This document shows, in pieces, positions 43,664-55,509 of a DNA stretch of 64,000 nt. Made by a program: the position numbers and the translations under genes. This DNA comes from Phymatolithon calcareum (taxonomy: Eukaryota > Rhodophyta > Florideophyceae > Hapalidiales): positions 558,001-622,000 of the forward strand of contig OZ345364.1 in assembly GCA_977006965.1 (NCBI GenBank). The letters run 5' to 3'. The number at the start of each line of letters is the position of its first letter. The stretch's first letter is position 1. The notes under the pieces are model-generated. The model had not been told where the DNA came from. It was given only the letters and a program-made list of their open reading frames with translations, and searched no databases.

Positions 43664-43893
43664 CGAGTCAGACTTTGGCTAAGCTCTCCCAGTCGAGCAT
43701 TGAAAAGGCAACATTATGAGAGGGAATTTACAGTTTCGAACTGTTCCAAAATTTTAAAATAATTCATGTGCTCTCAAATGCTAGCCCCCTTCGGGGGCTT
43801 TTGGAACCCCTCATTATGTAAGGGAAAATGAGGGTCGTTCGGGCCCTCCCATCGCGAGGGCCAGGAAGTGAGGTCATAGCCCACCCCTTCAGG

Positions 43894-44124
43894 ATACCGC
43901 GGTGGTCGAACTAGTCGCCTTACAACGTACTCTAGCGTCATCGAAGATGAGTACAGAAATCGAGTTTGAGTGCAAGAGACTTACCGGAGCTCTTGTTGGG
44001 AGAGAATTACGAATCAAGAACGTTTTGAGCAGCCAGATGACTATAGCGTAGAGATTATGCAAGAGCTGCCCCGTTACTCCAAGGTGAGGCTTTGGGAGCT
44101 CTCAAAAATAAAATCATCAAATAT
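43894..44124 (+). mobile_element. LINE-B, 5'-truncated copy with perfect 14-bp TSD
   Basis: Begins within TAVVELVALQRTL and ends with the LINE-B UTR. Flanked by cccaccccttcagg at 43880-43893 and 44125-44138 (identical, though the first three C may belong to the element end). The coding piece continues open to a TAG after SSQMTIA. Compare 62240-62485. Confidence 0.85.
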
Positions 44125-44426
44125 CCCACCCCTTCAGGCCTAACAGTGAGGACGCCCATTCCTAGTTTTCAGAGTGTAGAAAGGTCAAGAAGCACAAAAA
44201 TCAGTCACGCTCTCCCCAAATACGTCGCCTCTCATTTTGTGCTTCAGGGAGGCCCCATTACTTCGTAAAGCGTTCCCCTAGTATCAGCATCATGGCATTT
44301 ATGTTGCCTGCTCACTTCTTTACACACAATAATTAGCAATTTCGGGCCTCACACTCAGACCGCCTCCGCGACAACGAGTGTATGGCGGATACTAAATGGC
44401 CCAGTCCCACGAAGAATCTCACAGGT

Positions 44427-44590
44427 TCCACGATCCGAGAGTGCTCGTGGAGGGCCAGAGCATTTGGACTCATTTCTTGACCACTCCCTTTTTGCCCAAG
44501 TGAAAAATGCTCTGCATAACAGCTCTGTACGAGCTATCGATGAACGAGGTCCTCGCCATGAGTCAATAAACAAACGGGTCGCACGGGTTC
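44427..44590 (+). repeat. dispersed repeat, contiguous copy
   Basis: Matches the two outer parts of 11545-12060 joined together. It ends at agtcaataaacaaacg directly before the long LINE-A copy; a similar aataaacaaacgcgcagtg follows that LINE's 3' end at 48770, so it may belong to the LINE's target or be an associated element. Confidence 0.5.
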
Positions 44591-44615
44591 CGCTTCCACG
44601 CAGTGCGGCTGGACC

Positions 44616-45977
44616 ATGAGATTCAATAAGACCCTCATGGACAAAATGGAACTCAAATCGGAACTTTGTTCGGTATTTTTGAATCCAGTTTGGATTTCTC
44701 ATACATTGGCATCTTCCCGCCAAAAAGAAAAGTGGTCACCGTCAAGCGTCATTACCCTCCTCCGCGGTGCGTTGCGCATACTCCAGCTCAATTGCCGGTC
44801 AATTAGGAAACAAGGGCGCGCTTCTCAGATTTCCAAGCTGGCAAGAGACACTAAAGCGGACGTCTTGCTACTCTCTGAAACTTGGCTTCGCCATGGCGAC
44901 GATGCACTGCGAATCTCCGGATTCGGCCTGGTCAATCGAGCAGGCAGGAAGGAAGTAACTGCCCTTGGTGGGGGCGTAATTACCTATGCGCGCCTTGGGT
45001 TACCGGTAACAAATCGAGGCACGAAGCTGGGCTATAAGGCAGAATTGGCAGAACTGGAGGTACGAGTGGGAGATTCTGGAAAACGGTCCATTTCAATATC
45101 GCATTTCTACGTTTCACCAGACTGCGCTACCCGATTTGATTGGAAATCGATGCGGCGAGACGCATTCATCGTCGGTGACTGCAACATCCACGGACCTTGG
45201 GATGTAGATCGGTACGATCCTGCGTCATCGAAACAGTTGGAGGAGTACTTGGAAACCACAGGTCGAATCGTCCTAAATGACGGGACTCCAACACTATTCA
45301 CACCGACCGGACCATCCGCAGTTAACATCTCAGCTTGCCCAGCAGAGTTTGCTATGGAATGCCAATGGAGGGTTCTGCCCGCTACGTTTAGTGACCACCT
45401 GCCTTGCTTGACTACCGTAGAACCTTTATCACAGTCGCGTAAACGATTTGGTCGTGCTCGCTGGTCTCTGAAGAAGGGTGACTTGGCCGCATTCGCGGCC
45501 AAGATTGACGAGGTATTGCAAACTCACACCGATGCGGCATTGACAGTTGACGAAGTAAACCACCGTTTTGTTCTGGCCATTCTTGCTGGCGCACGGCATG
45601 CGATCCCGCGCGGAGACCTGCGAGGAAAAATATGGTGTAATGACGCAGCTGCTACAGCAACTAAGGAACGGAAGGAAGCGGCAGAAGAGTACGCTCGCAA
45701 CCCGACAGCGGGGGCATTTTCCGTACTGGCTGAGGTTCGGAAGAACACTGATATTGTCATTGCGGCAGAAAACGAGAGTCTTGCAAAGATCACGTTTCGA
45801 GAGTCAATGCCGACAAGAAAGGATGGCGGCTCCTGGCGGCCATCGAAGGTAAGCACCGGACTGGAGCAACAATTGTCTCGGACTGTCGCAAATCAGACCG
45901 CTCATTCGCTGCTCAAATCGGCAAGGACTATGTCGCAAAGAATCGGAATCGGAGCAAGAATGAGGGCATTCGTCTGA
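44616..45977 (+). pseudogene. LINE-A endonuclease domain
   Basis: The frame contains an endonuclease/exonuclease/phosphatase domain with all key motifs intact: RILQLNCRSIRKQ (Asn), VLLLSETWL (Glu), FIVGDCNIHGPWD (Asp, Asn) and ATFSDHLPC (Asp-His). It nicks target DNA to prime reverse transcription. The first 50 residues look unrelated, so the true 5' end of the element is probably missing. Near 45824 the coding sense passes to another frame (LLAAIEGKHRTGATIVSDC) that leads into the RT, so a frameshift breaks the polyprotein here. Confidence 0.85.
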
Positions 45978-47674
45978 AAATGGAATACATCAGCGCGGTT
46001 CGCCAAGCGCACTGAAAACGATCCAGCACAATTGAGTTTTTCATGCGTGAGCTCAATGCAACAATTAGGGCCATGCAAACTCGAACAGCAACGGGTCCCG
46101 ACGGTGTGGAGATTTCATTTCTACGCAACTTATCTCCCACGGCAACTCAGCATCTCCTCGATCTTGTGAACTGGAGCTGGTGCGAGTGTTGCGTCCCTGC
46201 CGCCTGGAGAGAGGCTCTCCTGATTGGCATCCCAAAGCCTAACGACCCAGCAACTCTGCGACCGATATCTCTTTCCTCTATCATTAATCGAGTCGCGGAG
46301 CGACCAGTCGGATTAAGATTCTCGGCGTGGAAAGAGTCGAAGCTACTGTCGAGTCAAGCTGGATTCCGACGACATCGCGGTACGCAGGAACACATAGCGG
46401 CAATGTCACGACGTACCGCTGACGCCTTTGCACGGCATCAAAGATGCGCAGCACTGTTTATAGATTTCAGCGCCGCATACGATCGAGTGGTAATTCCTAA
46501 GCTGCTCGCAAAACTGTCGGACCTCCAGTTTGACCCAAATTTACTCTGCTGGCTTCATTCCTATCTATCGGACAGGAGAGCTAGAGGGTTGAGGAACAAT
46601 GCTACTTCTAAATCTCGAGTTCTTGGTTGCGGCCTTCCCCAAGGAAGCTCGCTATCCCCAGGTCTTTGGAACTTGTATATTTCTCACTTGGATGTCAATC
46701 TTGACGGTCTGGTTCAATTCAGCTTTGCTGATGACACCAGTTTCCACGCAGTCGGAAAAAACTGGGATGACGTCATTGACAAACTCAAACAAGCTGCTCA
46801 TATTCTTGCACAGCACTACAAAGGATTGCGCATAACCGTCAATGCTCGCAAGTGCAAATTCCTAGGATTCGCTCGAGGTTTCAAGCCTCCGATGCATCGG
46901 ATCGGCGGAATGATCAGCATCTCGGGAGCAGTGATCGAAGCGGTGGCGGACTACAAATTTCTTGGAGTCCATTTTGACGAGCGACTTAGCTTCAAGAATC
47001 ACTGCTCGCAAACCGGAAGAAAGCTCAAATTAAAGACTCGGTTCATGCGCGCTCTCAGTGGAACTACTTGGAGAGATGAGTCACATGCGATGGATTCATT
47101 CCGAAAAAGCTACTGTGAAGCAGTAGCGTTATATGGAGCCTCGGCTTACGCGGTACACGGGGTTGAAAACCACATCAAGCAAGTGGAAGTTGCGAGAAAC
47201 GAAGCCGCTCGAGTCTCCACCGGTTGCTTGAAAGCCACAAAGATTTCGAAACTTCGGCTGCTTACTGGCATGAAGGCACTGCATGATTTTGGAGAACTGG
47301 AGGCTACCATGGTGATGGAAAAAGCGTTAAGATTGTCGCCGGACACCCCAGTTACAGGTGCAATGAACACTTGTGTGACGAAACCGAAGAGTCAAGTGCG
47401 ATCATGGCGCGAGACTAGTACACAACAGCTCGCTGAAAAGGGAATTCTTGCGGTCCCGCGAGATGGATTCCATCCACCATTTGGGAAGGACCGTTCGAAG
47501 AACAAGTATTGCAGTTTTCTTACCCCTGTGTCAGCAAAGGATGTGGAAAAGGAAAAGAAACTAGCCGCAGAGGCTCTGATACTCGAGCGGGAAGTCATGC
47601 AACCAGCGGCCATTGAACTACGGACAGATGGCAGCTTTGGAGAAATACCCACCGAGTTCATCCTCGATTTTTAA
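45824..47674 (+). pseudogene. LINE-A reverse transcriptase
   Basis: Continues the endonuclease in another frame. A TGA at 46013-46015 interrupts it, then a long open stretch holds non-LTR RT blocks: IPKPNDPATLRPISLSSIIN, SQAGFRRHRGTQEHI, CAALFIDFSAAYDRV, GCGLPQGSSLSPGLWN and the catalytic FSFADDTS. It ends at TAA 47672-47674 shortly after IELRTDGSFGEIP, a TDGS motif as in the first strand of RNase H. Confidence 0.9.
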
Positions 47675-48733
47675 AATGACGAACGAGTCTCTGTGAAGTG
47701 AGATGAACGCTGGTACACCGCGACGCTGAAGAAATTCGACGTATTGCACCATCAAGACAGCCCGGCGGTTGCGAACTTTTCGACTCGACACCGGAAACCA
47801 CCGGATATTCTCCATTTCTACGACGACGGTGACAAATATGCGTATGACTCCACTCCAACCGTTTCCAAACAGCATGTGGTTCTTTGTGATGAAGATGGCG
47901 ATGTGATAGACATGTATAGAACCATACCTGCTAATGTCGGCGGCGCAGGGATTTTGCTGATGAACGGAAACGAAACGGTGAAGGAATTGGCGCTGACGGC
48001 AGGAGCTGTTGGATCTTCATATGACGCCGAGGTCTTTGCCGCTGCCCATGCGTTCCAAGAAGTGTTGGAGATCCCATTCGCACCTGGAAGCACTATACGG
48101 TGGTTCACTGACAGTAGGAGCGCTATCGATGCCATTGACAGTGAACCGAGTGGATACGGGGAGATGATACGGAAACTTTGGGGCCTAATGGAGCAGCTGA
48201 TCTCCAAGGGTATCTTTGTCGATGGCATTTGGATTCCTAGCCACTGTGGAATTCCAAGAAATGATGTTGCCGACGAATTAGCTCGAAAGGGTATCTACGA
48301 ATCTCACCTTCTGGACCACCAGAAAGTTCCTCTGACACTCGAAGCAGCAAGATCCATCATCAGGCCGCCTTCCAAATTCGACCCAGTCGTCGTTCCAACT
48401 CTTACAGAAGACCTTCCCATATCGCATAGACGAGCAGAGGTGATGCTGCACCAGCTGATTGGAGACTGCATCCCAGTGGTTGCCACTTTTCACCACGGAT
48501 GCAATATGGAAGTAATTCCATACGATCCAGTGTGCAAGGCCTGTAATTCTGGTTCCACGGAAACTACCGAACACCTAATCCTACGATGTTGTGGACGTTC
48601 CGCCTCACGACGAAAATATATTGGCCGAGTGGGAAAAAAGACTGTAGAGGTATGCCGGGAGAGACCCTTAGCCGTACTCAAATTTCTGAACAATGAGATG
48701 CTGTTGCAAAACAGCTCTAGAAGATTACCATAA
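47675..48733 (+). pseudogene. LINE-A RNase H and C-terminal zinc finger
   Basis: Same frame as the RT, after stops at 47672 (TAA) and 47699 (TGA). RNase H motifs: VGGAGILLMNGN, SSYDAEVFAAAHA (Glu), RWFTDSRSAIDAI (Asp), and SHCGIPRNDVADELA (His, Asp). A terminal CKACNSGSTETTEHLILRC provides a C-x2-C...H-x4-C finger common in LINEs of the I/Jockey/R1 group. The 3' end reads caataaagaaagaaagaat. About 95 residues separate the TDGS motif from the rest of RNase H, more than usual. Confidence 0.85.
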
Positions 48734-49049
48734 GTGTGAGCGATCTTTCCGCAATAAAGAAAGAAAGAATAAACAAACGCGCAGTGATCTGCAATGATTG
48801 CAACGAAAAAGGCGAAAAAGTCTGTAAACGGAGTTTCGTAACGTCTTACGCCTTGAGAGGTTAAAAATTGATTCGAACCTCGCCTAAAAACTACAAGACA
48901 AAGACGAACTTCCCGTTCAGTTAGACCAGTCGATGACGAAGCATATCTATCGTAATGAAGAAGATTTATTGAGAAGAAACCATGTGTCCTAACTAGAGGA
49001 TTGTCGGTAGCTTTCTAATTGTATTGTACTAGCATCGAGAGTTGTCAGT

Positions 49050-50703
49050 TACCTTATTCCGAATTGCATAATATCACGTCAATGGATCGCGCCACTTCAC
49101 TGTCTTCGGCAGGGGTCCATTTAGGCTTATTCAGGGTTCTCCTGAGTATTCCAATCGTCCATGATCCTTGACTATCCACTTCTTCAATCAGCTTCGTTCG
49201 GTTCCTAGGGAAATGACTTTAAAACATTCTTGCGCAAAGAATGCTGTATCTGCTTTCTTTCATCCATCCTCATTGCCTGGTGCAGTAGACCCTCCTTGGA
49301 AAACGTTATATTTCTTGCTATGCGTTCTTCTCGTTTCTCCCAGACTAGTCGGAGGCTAGTTTTATCTTGAGGGTTCACATCTGTGTTCTCTTGTCGAATG
49401 CAGTCAAGTGTCTCGAGTTGGAGCTCTGCCGCGGCATCATCGGTCTCTTCTACTACCTTGCCCAATATTCGTCTTAACTTTGAGTGTAGTTGCTGTCGTC
49501 AAAACTCCCATGGTTCTATTTGACAAAGCTTCATTATTCTTCTCCAATGTCGCGCTGCCCACTTGTCGAACAGTGTCGTTGCCATGTCCTTCTGTACTTG
49601 CACTGCTGCTGTCGATACGCTGATTGTACTATGTGTTATGTGTGCAGCGTACTCATACACTATGTTGGCTTCTTTTCTTGGGGTTTTCGAACACATTGTA
49701 CCTACACATTCAGAAAATGCCCGCTATTCGCGTTAGGTTAACAATGGCGTCCCATTCTCTCCTTTCTGTAATTACTTCCTTTATCGAAGAACCAGCGCAT
49801 GATATATGGTAGACCGTTTTCGTCTTCAGCTCATCTTCCTCAATTTCCTCTCCTGGGGCTTTTGGACTTCTTCTGAAGTACATCGCAAACATTCCAAGTT
49901 TCGGTCCCTTTCTTGGCATGCGATTTCACATTTTGTTTAGCAATGTTTCAAAGCGTTCTCTATCCGCTTCTTCAATGTGTTGTGGTGAGCGGTTACTCGT
50001 ACATCTTTCGATTCTCGTCTTCTGTACTTTTTTCACTCTGATTTCTGAAGTCAATGAGTCGTTGATATTTCCCATTGTCTCCTCCTTGTAAGACCTACCT
50101 GGAGGCATTTCTGTGGTCTTGACGAATTCATTGGAGTCTTCCTCAGGGCTCGTCGGATCCCTTCTGGAATCTTGTTCTACAGACGATTCCTCTAGTACTC
50201 CTGGAGCTCCGCGGTGGAGCCTCCTGTTCTCTTCCGATAGAGTCATCACTGTTGATTCAAGGGTTGCAATCTTTCCCTTGGTGCTTGCTAACTTGGATTC
50301 CGAGGTTTCCGATCTCGATTCCAGCATCGACAATGCGCTTTAAGCGCCTTGAGGACATCGGCCGCTGTGCGGCTTCTATCGGCTGACATGTTCCACTTTT
50401 TGCAACTGTGGTTGTTAGATTGTCTGTTTCATCAATGCATCTCTCGGCTTGCTTTGTAATTCACTTTTTCGGGTCTGCTAGTGGTGTCTGTCTTGGACTT
50501 GCACCTTTCTGTGTGCCTTGTTTTATGAACTCTTCGGCGCAAGCCCTTCCAGGGCGCATAGCCCCGCGAGTGAGGTTTGCCGTGGGAGGAAGTGTTCGCT
50601 CGAACTGAACTTTGTTCCGACCCCGATCGGTCCGGTCAACGCTTCGTCTTGCAATTTGTAAAAGCATGTGAAGGAGTCCGAAAACGTTTTCCTTCCACGA
50701 CAC
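49050..50703 (-). pseudogene. coiled-coil gag-like polyprotein relic
   Basis: Minus-strand pieces form one decayed protein. From ATG 50389: MSADRSRTAADVLKALKA, a frameshift, then a heptad-like coiled coil (KLASTKGKIATLESTVMTLS) to a stop at 49926. Next are MPRKGPKLGMFAMYFRRSP (49919-49710) and, in other frames, LRKNVLKSFPRNRTKLIEE and GSWTIGILRRTLNK (49.25-49.10 kb). The last blocks resemble BEL/Pao gag proteins, but weakly. Upstream, 50703-50461 is a basic frame of unknown relation. No pol was found. Confidence 0.4.
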
Positions 50704-51015
50704 GTGTAATACAAGCGTTACGTTGTTGTTCTCTCACAGTGTAAGCTTGGGCCAATCGTCGGACGGGATCCATCGCGGGGTTAATCAAACGCTTCATGCC
50801 ATTTGGTAGGTCTTTGTGGATATTTTGTACAGTAGAAACGTATCGCAGTAGTACAGGTTCTGCAGGTGCAGAGAGTCAATCATATCGATCTGTTGGCAGA
50901 AATAATATAGTATTGCTCAGCCTCATTGCAGTATGATACCATCCATGGACTTGCAAAGCGCTGGAAGAAGCTCGAAGATGAAGCTGACATCTCAAACGGT
51001 GATTGCCAAAGTTAA

Positions 51016-52634
51016 CCCTTTCACACTCATTATCTTAGGTCCCTGATGAGGGACATAGGTGTACGATGATCATTTGTTCAGGTATAATTAATCGCTGTCC
51101 GAGTGGTCGGCCGGCAATCCAGATATGACGTTTATTGGCCCTTTCCTTAGTTCCCTCACAAGGGAACGTCCGGGAATGTCTGCCAAACGGACTGTTTTTG
51201 ACGTTGCAGCACTCTGTGACATCTTCAGCAAAATACTTTGTGACGAATGTTGTGACCACAGTATGACAGGTCCTGCTCCAGATTCGACGCCAATTAGTGC
51301 AGAGTGCACATCTACTTCAACAGAAAAATCTCTCATTCATTTGGTAGATGGAAGGCAATGCCTTATCTGACAAGAGCAAATACCAACTGATCTAGATAGT
51401 GGGCCCATCGAATGGGCCCGTCTCTCGTTTTTAGGGAAGACCAGCCCTTCCTACATTTGGGCGCCCGCGCAAAGCGCAAAATGACACGACTGTGGGGTTG
51501 TGAATCGCACAGGAAGGCCCACTGGGTTTGGTCGGGTTGTTCTCTGGCGGAAAGGCAAGGGCGGGGCGAAGCGCCGACCTTTATAGAAAAAACAATGGAT
51601 CAAAAGATGACATGGCAGTATGAGAATTGGATCAATGGAAGAATCTGGAAGCCACGAAGCGGCTTCCTAGCCCGCCGCAGGCGCCGCTGAAGTGCTTACA
51701 GTGTAAGCACGTGTAAGCTGTATGAGTGCCTGTAAGCTGTAAGCAGCGGTTCTAGGGTTTGCCCTTAGTGATCCTTCACGGTGAAAGTACGTATCGAAAC
51801 CTATGGTACTGTAATGACTGTAATGCTATCTGTAATGGCTTGCTGAAAATGCAAGCTGTAATGACAATTTGAAGGGAGCTATTTGTACAACGACCATGGC
51901 TAGCTGTGGAAAGGTTCCTGCCCAAGCAGAAGCACCGGAGGCCGTTTCAGATCCCTGCGAATTCTGTGGTACGGATAATTGCGATTGGTCCTGCTTTCGA
52001 GAAGAAATCTACATCCACGCACAGAGCCTGATCGGGGCGAACAGCGCTGTCCGTAAGGCGATGTAGAGATTTTTTGTACGATAGCGCAGAGGGCTCCTCG
52101 GACGTGGCGTGCGCGTCCAAGTACCGCACTGCGAAACATCTGGGATTCGTCAAATTGCTCCTGAGGAGGATAGTCACCAGTATATGGGTAATAAGGATGA
52201 ATGATTGGTCTCTTTCTCACCCAGTACCGTATCGGAGAAAGGCTATAATATTCTCGCAGTTCGCAAAAATTGGGCTTTCAAAATGTTTGTCTCGCAATAT
52301 TCCTCGTCCATTCTTTAGTCCTTTCTTCAAACACGCTTCGAATCTAGGTCAGCTCCAAAATTGTAATTGATGATTTTCTACTATAAAAGAACTGAGAGCC
52401 CCATCTCGTTCCTCACAAATGTCGTCAATACTCTTCTTAGCACTGAGTGCACGGTTAGGAGCTCGGCGATCAGAGACTTTGGTGCTCGGTGGCGGAGAGT
52501 GCTCTACACTTTGCTCAATGCGTCGTCCCGCAGTCATAATATTAGAAACACTTCATTAGATATCTGAATGAAACGTGTATAGAATGCATTGATCGGCCCT
52601 TAGTTCCCTCCAGAGGGACTTGGGTGTGAAAGGG
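51016..52634 (+). mobile_element. piggyBac-like element with TTAA ends
   Basis: The sequence TTAA-ccctttcacac (51012-51026) is mirrored by gtgtgaaaggg-TTAA (52624-52638): an 11-bp perfect terminal inverted repeat with the TTAA duplication characteristic of piggyBac. Subterminal blocks ggtccctgatgaggga and, inverted, agtccctctggaggga are also mirrored. No piggyBac transposase is recognised, so it is non-autonomous. It carries a Cys-rich pseudogene and, at 51400-51890, GC-rich DNA with a gggcccat / atgggccc palindrome and repeated ctgtaatg and tgtaagc motifs. Confidence 0.75.
51896..52201 (+). pseudogene. Cys-rich ORF, possibly P2X7-intracellular-domain-like, two amber stops
   Basis: Starts at ATG 51896 (acgaccATGG, strong context). 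MASCGKVPAQAEAPEAVSDP leads into CEFCGTDNCDWSCFREEI, a Cys cluster. After TAG 52064-52066 and TAG 52082-52084 the same frame continues RRGLLGRGVRVQVPHC and IRQIAPEE ... QYMGNKDE before TGA. The layout (Cys cluster, then Y/F-rich block, LG-G-R-x-LP-C, IR, Y-x-G) resembles the cytoplasmic P2X7-type domain that also occurs alone in invertebrate proteins, often near transposons. Assignment is from memory of the pattern and unverified. Two stops make it a pseudogene. Confidence 0.45.
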
Positions 52635-53178
52635 TTAAGGGTAAACTGTGCTATTTCGAACCCCCTAGAAATGATCAAAATTCAACAATAGTGCAGTATC
52701 AAAAACAATGCATCATGGGATTGCAGATTGATGCAAACTGTAATTTTAGCCAACACTTTTTTATTGGTTACTCAGTTTTCAGTTTCTGCTATTTGTTTGA
52801 ATTATTTTGGTTTCCCGTGGCAAAACGCATGTCTATTTTGTGCAAGGATCCACTTTCGTATTGCCCTGAGGGTAATGTTTGTACACTTCGATACGGCACA
52901 CGGTCCTCTCTTACGATAAATTTCTTATAAAATAGATTTTTGGCCATGCCGTTCGAGATGCTCTAAATATACCCAAAATTAATGCCCCCACCGCTCTCCC
53001 TTGGAATAACATCGGTTGCAATAGACATAAAAAATTTGATGTTTTTGCATTTGTGCCGAGCTCGTGTGTGCGTCTCTGTTGCAGCAATGCAGTGATTGCA
53101 GTTACACGGGTTGCAGTTTAGAAGGTTGTACTATCTACACCTATGTGCTCGAGATCTGTCGCGTACATGTATCGCAAA

Positions 53179-53666
53179 CAGGGGTGGCACCAATTTCACT
53201 GTTACAGATTGGTCTTCGCTCGGCAATAAATCTGTTTTACTGGTCCACTTTCTTGTAAAGAAATGTTTATCGCAATCGAGCTACGCCTTGCAATAGCAAC
53301 AGCAATAAGAAGCTATCCTACAATAAGAGAAAAAGTATCTGTAGTACTAAGCCTCGAGATCAGCGTGCTCTTCATCTTCCTGCAACGCTTGATGAACTCT
53401 ATCAGATTTCGCCTTTTCCATAGCCAATTTGACAGACTGGCCGTCCCAATATGCCTGATTCACTTGGAGAAAGATTATGGACTCAAAAATGATAGATGCC
53501 ACGCAGCTCCATTGTCATCTCTGCATTCAGGAATATGAGTTCGTAATAACTGCAGTAAGGTGCTGCGTCGCAATAATGTCTGTAGTACGGAACTCTGTTG
53601 CAATAGAGCTGTTATTGAAATTTATTGCAACTTACTGCAATAGAAGTAGAATTGGTGCCACCCCTG
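53179..53666. mobile_element. non-autonomous hAT element (MITE), 488 bp
   Basis: Terminal inverted repeats of 17 bp, caggggtggcaccaatt at 53179 and its complement ending at 53666. Flanked by atcgcaaa (53171-53178) and ctcgcaaa (53667-53674), an 8-bp TSD with one mismatch. CAGGGG ends and 8-bp TSDs define hAT. The interior has scattered gcaata/ttgcaa motifs similar to those inside the hAT element at 6.8-9.1 kb. No transposase. Confidence 0.9.
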
Positions 53667-54589
53667 CTCGCAAACGCTGTGCTCGGCTGGGCAGTTGCTT
53701 AGTTGTCCGAATGTGAAAATTAGTGCCTTTCCATGCCATCGGAGATAGTGTTCCACTCCTCTAGTGGTATATAATATTGTACTTATATTACTACAATGCG
53801 TACCCGGAACATACGCCTCTCTCCTTGGCGATATATCAAACCATAATATAGAATCTGCCATAACAAACACCTCCGACCTCTGCAAGTGGAATCAAATGAA
53901 GCCTTCTAGACGTGCTAGCCACTTAGCTAGGGGAATAAAGAAATCATCATCATATATTGTACTTGAAGACAGGATATCATACTGCGTCTTTCTAGAAAGT
54001 ATAGTCCAGGGCAAACGTGGCAAGAGCCGCTCGCGCTTTCTCAATTCCATTCTCCTCTGGCGTTTAGGGCAGTGTAGGTATGTGCTCTATCCCACTGGTC
54101 GCATAGTATTGTTTTAAGAAGGTCGATGGATATGCTTCGGTACCATCTTACCGAAGTTCATGCGGATATCTGCCGTTTTGGTGCCCTCGGAGAACGTTAT
54201 TAGCCTTTGCTTTTCCAGAAAACCCTTCTATGTTCGCACCCAAACTATCAGTGTATCATTTACGCCCATCGACGCGTAGTGTGCTTCTAAATCCTAGAGA
54301 CAAGAATTAGAGAGTCTCGATTCCCGTCCGACAGGAACCTAGGAGGAATATAGTTGCAGAATCTCAAGCCATATGGACCTTCTCATCCAAGCGGGTGGTG
54401 CGGGGACACATGAGAACTATGATTTTACAATATCCAAAGTCAACGAGACATCCGTTGCGAAAAGTGGCGTATTGCAGCATCCCATTCTGTCTTTGTTGCA
54501 CCCCTATCCCGTGGATGAGCTGCAGCTTTTCGCGTGAACAACTGGACTCTTCTCCAGAGAGAATCGCAGGTTCGAGGGCTGGAGCGGTT

Positions 54590-54907
54590 TAATTCCTTGT
54601 GAAATAAGCTCTTTACTACATCATCTGCAGCAGGCTGTGGACAAGTAAGGACTGCCCGCAACTTGAAATCACAGCGTGCCACAGGACAGGGGAGTAAATT
54701 TCCCCCTCGAGGTCCCCAAGGAGAGTAGAGGTGGGTTTTTGTAGTCCACTGAACCGTGTTACACCAACAAAAAAGAACTCTTCCATAGACAGAATCCAGC
54801 CAAAACCTCTTGGTACTAGGAAAGTTGCCCCAAGCGTCAGCAGATGTGTTTGAAACTTTCAAATAAAAATCTACCCTTCTTCTTCTTCTTCTTCTTCTTC
54901 TTCTTCT
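54590..54907 (+). mobile_element. LINE-E 3' end with (TTC)n tail
   Basis: Collinear with 58420-58685: ggctgtggacaagtaaggac, cctcgaggtccccaaggag, gttgccccaagcgtcagcag, and a tail of about ten TTC units (54878-54907). Confidence 0.75.
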
Positions 54908-55463
54908 ATATCATCTGCGGACACCTTCTGACGTTGCAAAAGCTAGAGGCCAAGGTACGTCCTGTAATTTTATTTGTGGATCTAGTGGATAGAGGTCGTG
55001 AAAGTTCGCAGTCCAGCAGTGTTATTTTTGGCTCTTGACAATGCAAACGGTCAACTCTACTGCTGCTTATAAATTTTAAGATATTCTTTGTTGTGAGCGA
55101 TGGCGTATAATGCTCAATACATGGCCTTAGAAAGCATCACCTTGCAAGCTTGTGCAGGACGTTCACTTTTCCTGTTGCTTTTCGTCAGGTAGGGCGAGCG
55201 TTCCAGTTTTCTGATCTTCCAAGACTGCGCACGTGGAGTGAATTTCGTTTCTGGATCAAAGGTCTGGTCACTAAAGAGTCCGAAGTCGCATTGGCCGCGA
55301 TGACGTTGGCGGTGCTGTGTGAAGGTTGGAATCAATCAGTGATATTTTGAAAAAAGAGCGAGACTCTCGGGTCGATGTTGACGGCAGTATGGCTAATTAA
55401 AATTCACATGATTTACAGTCACACTACAGAACCGTTCGAGACATAGTTAAGAATGAGAGTCAG

Positions 55464-55469
55464 TTTATT
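55464..55469 (-). terminator. poly(A) signal AATAAA of the 165-aa secreted protein gene
   Basis: On the minus strand AATAAA lies about 40 bases after the stop codon of the gene at 56007-55510, a normal distance for a short 3' UTR. Confidence 0.65.
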
Positions 55470-55509
55470 AGTCTACGAATCCCACGCAAGAGTTTACAAG
55501 GAATGAACA

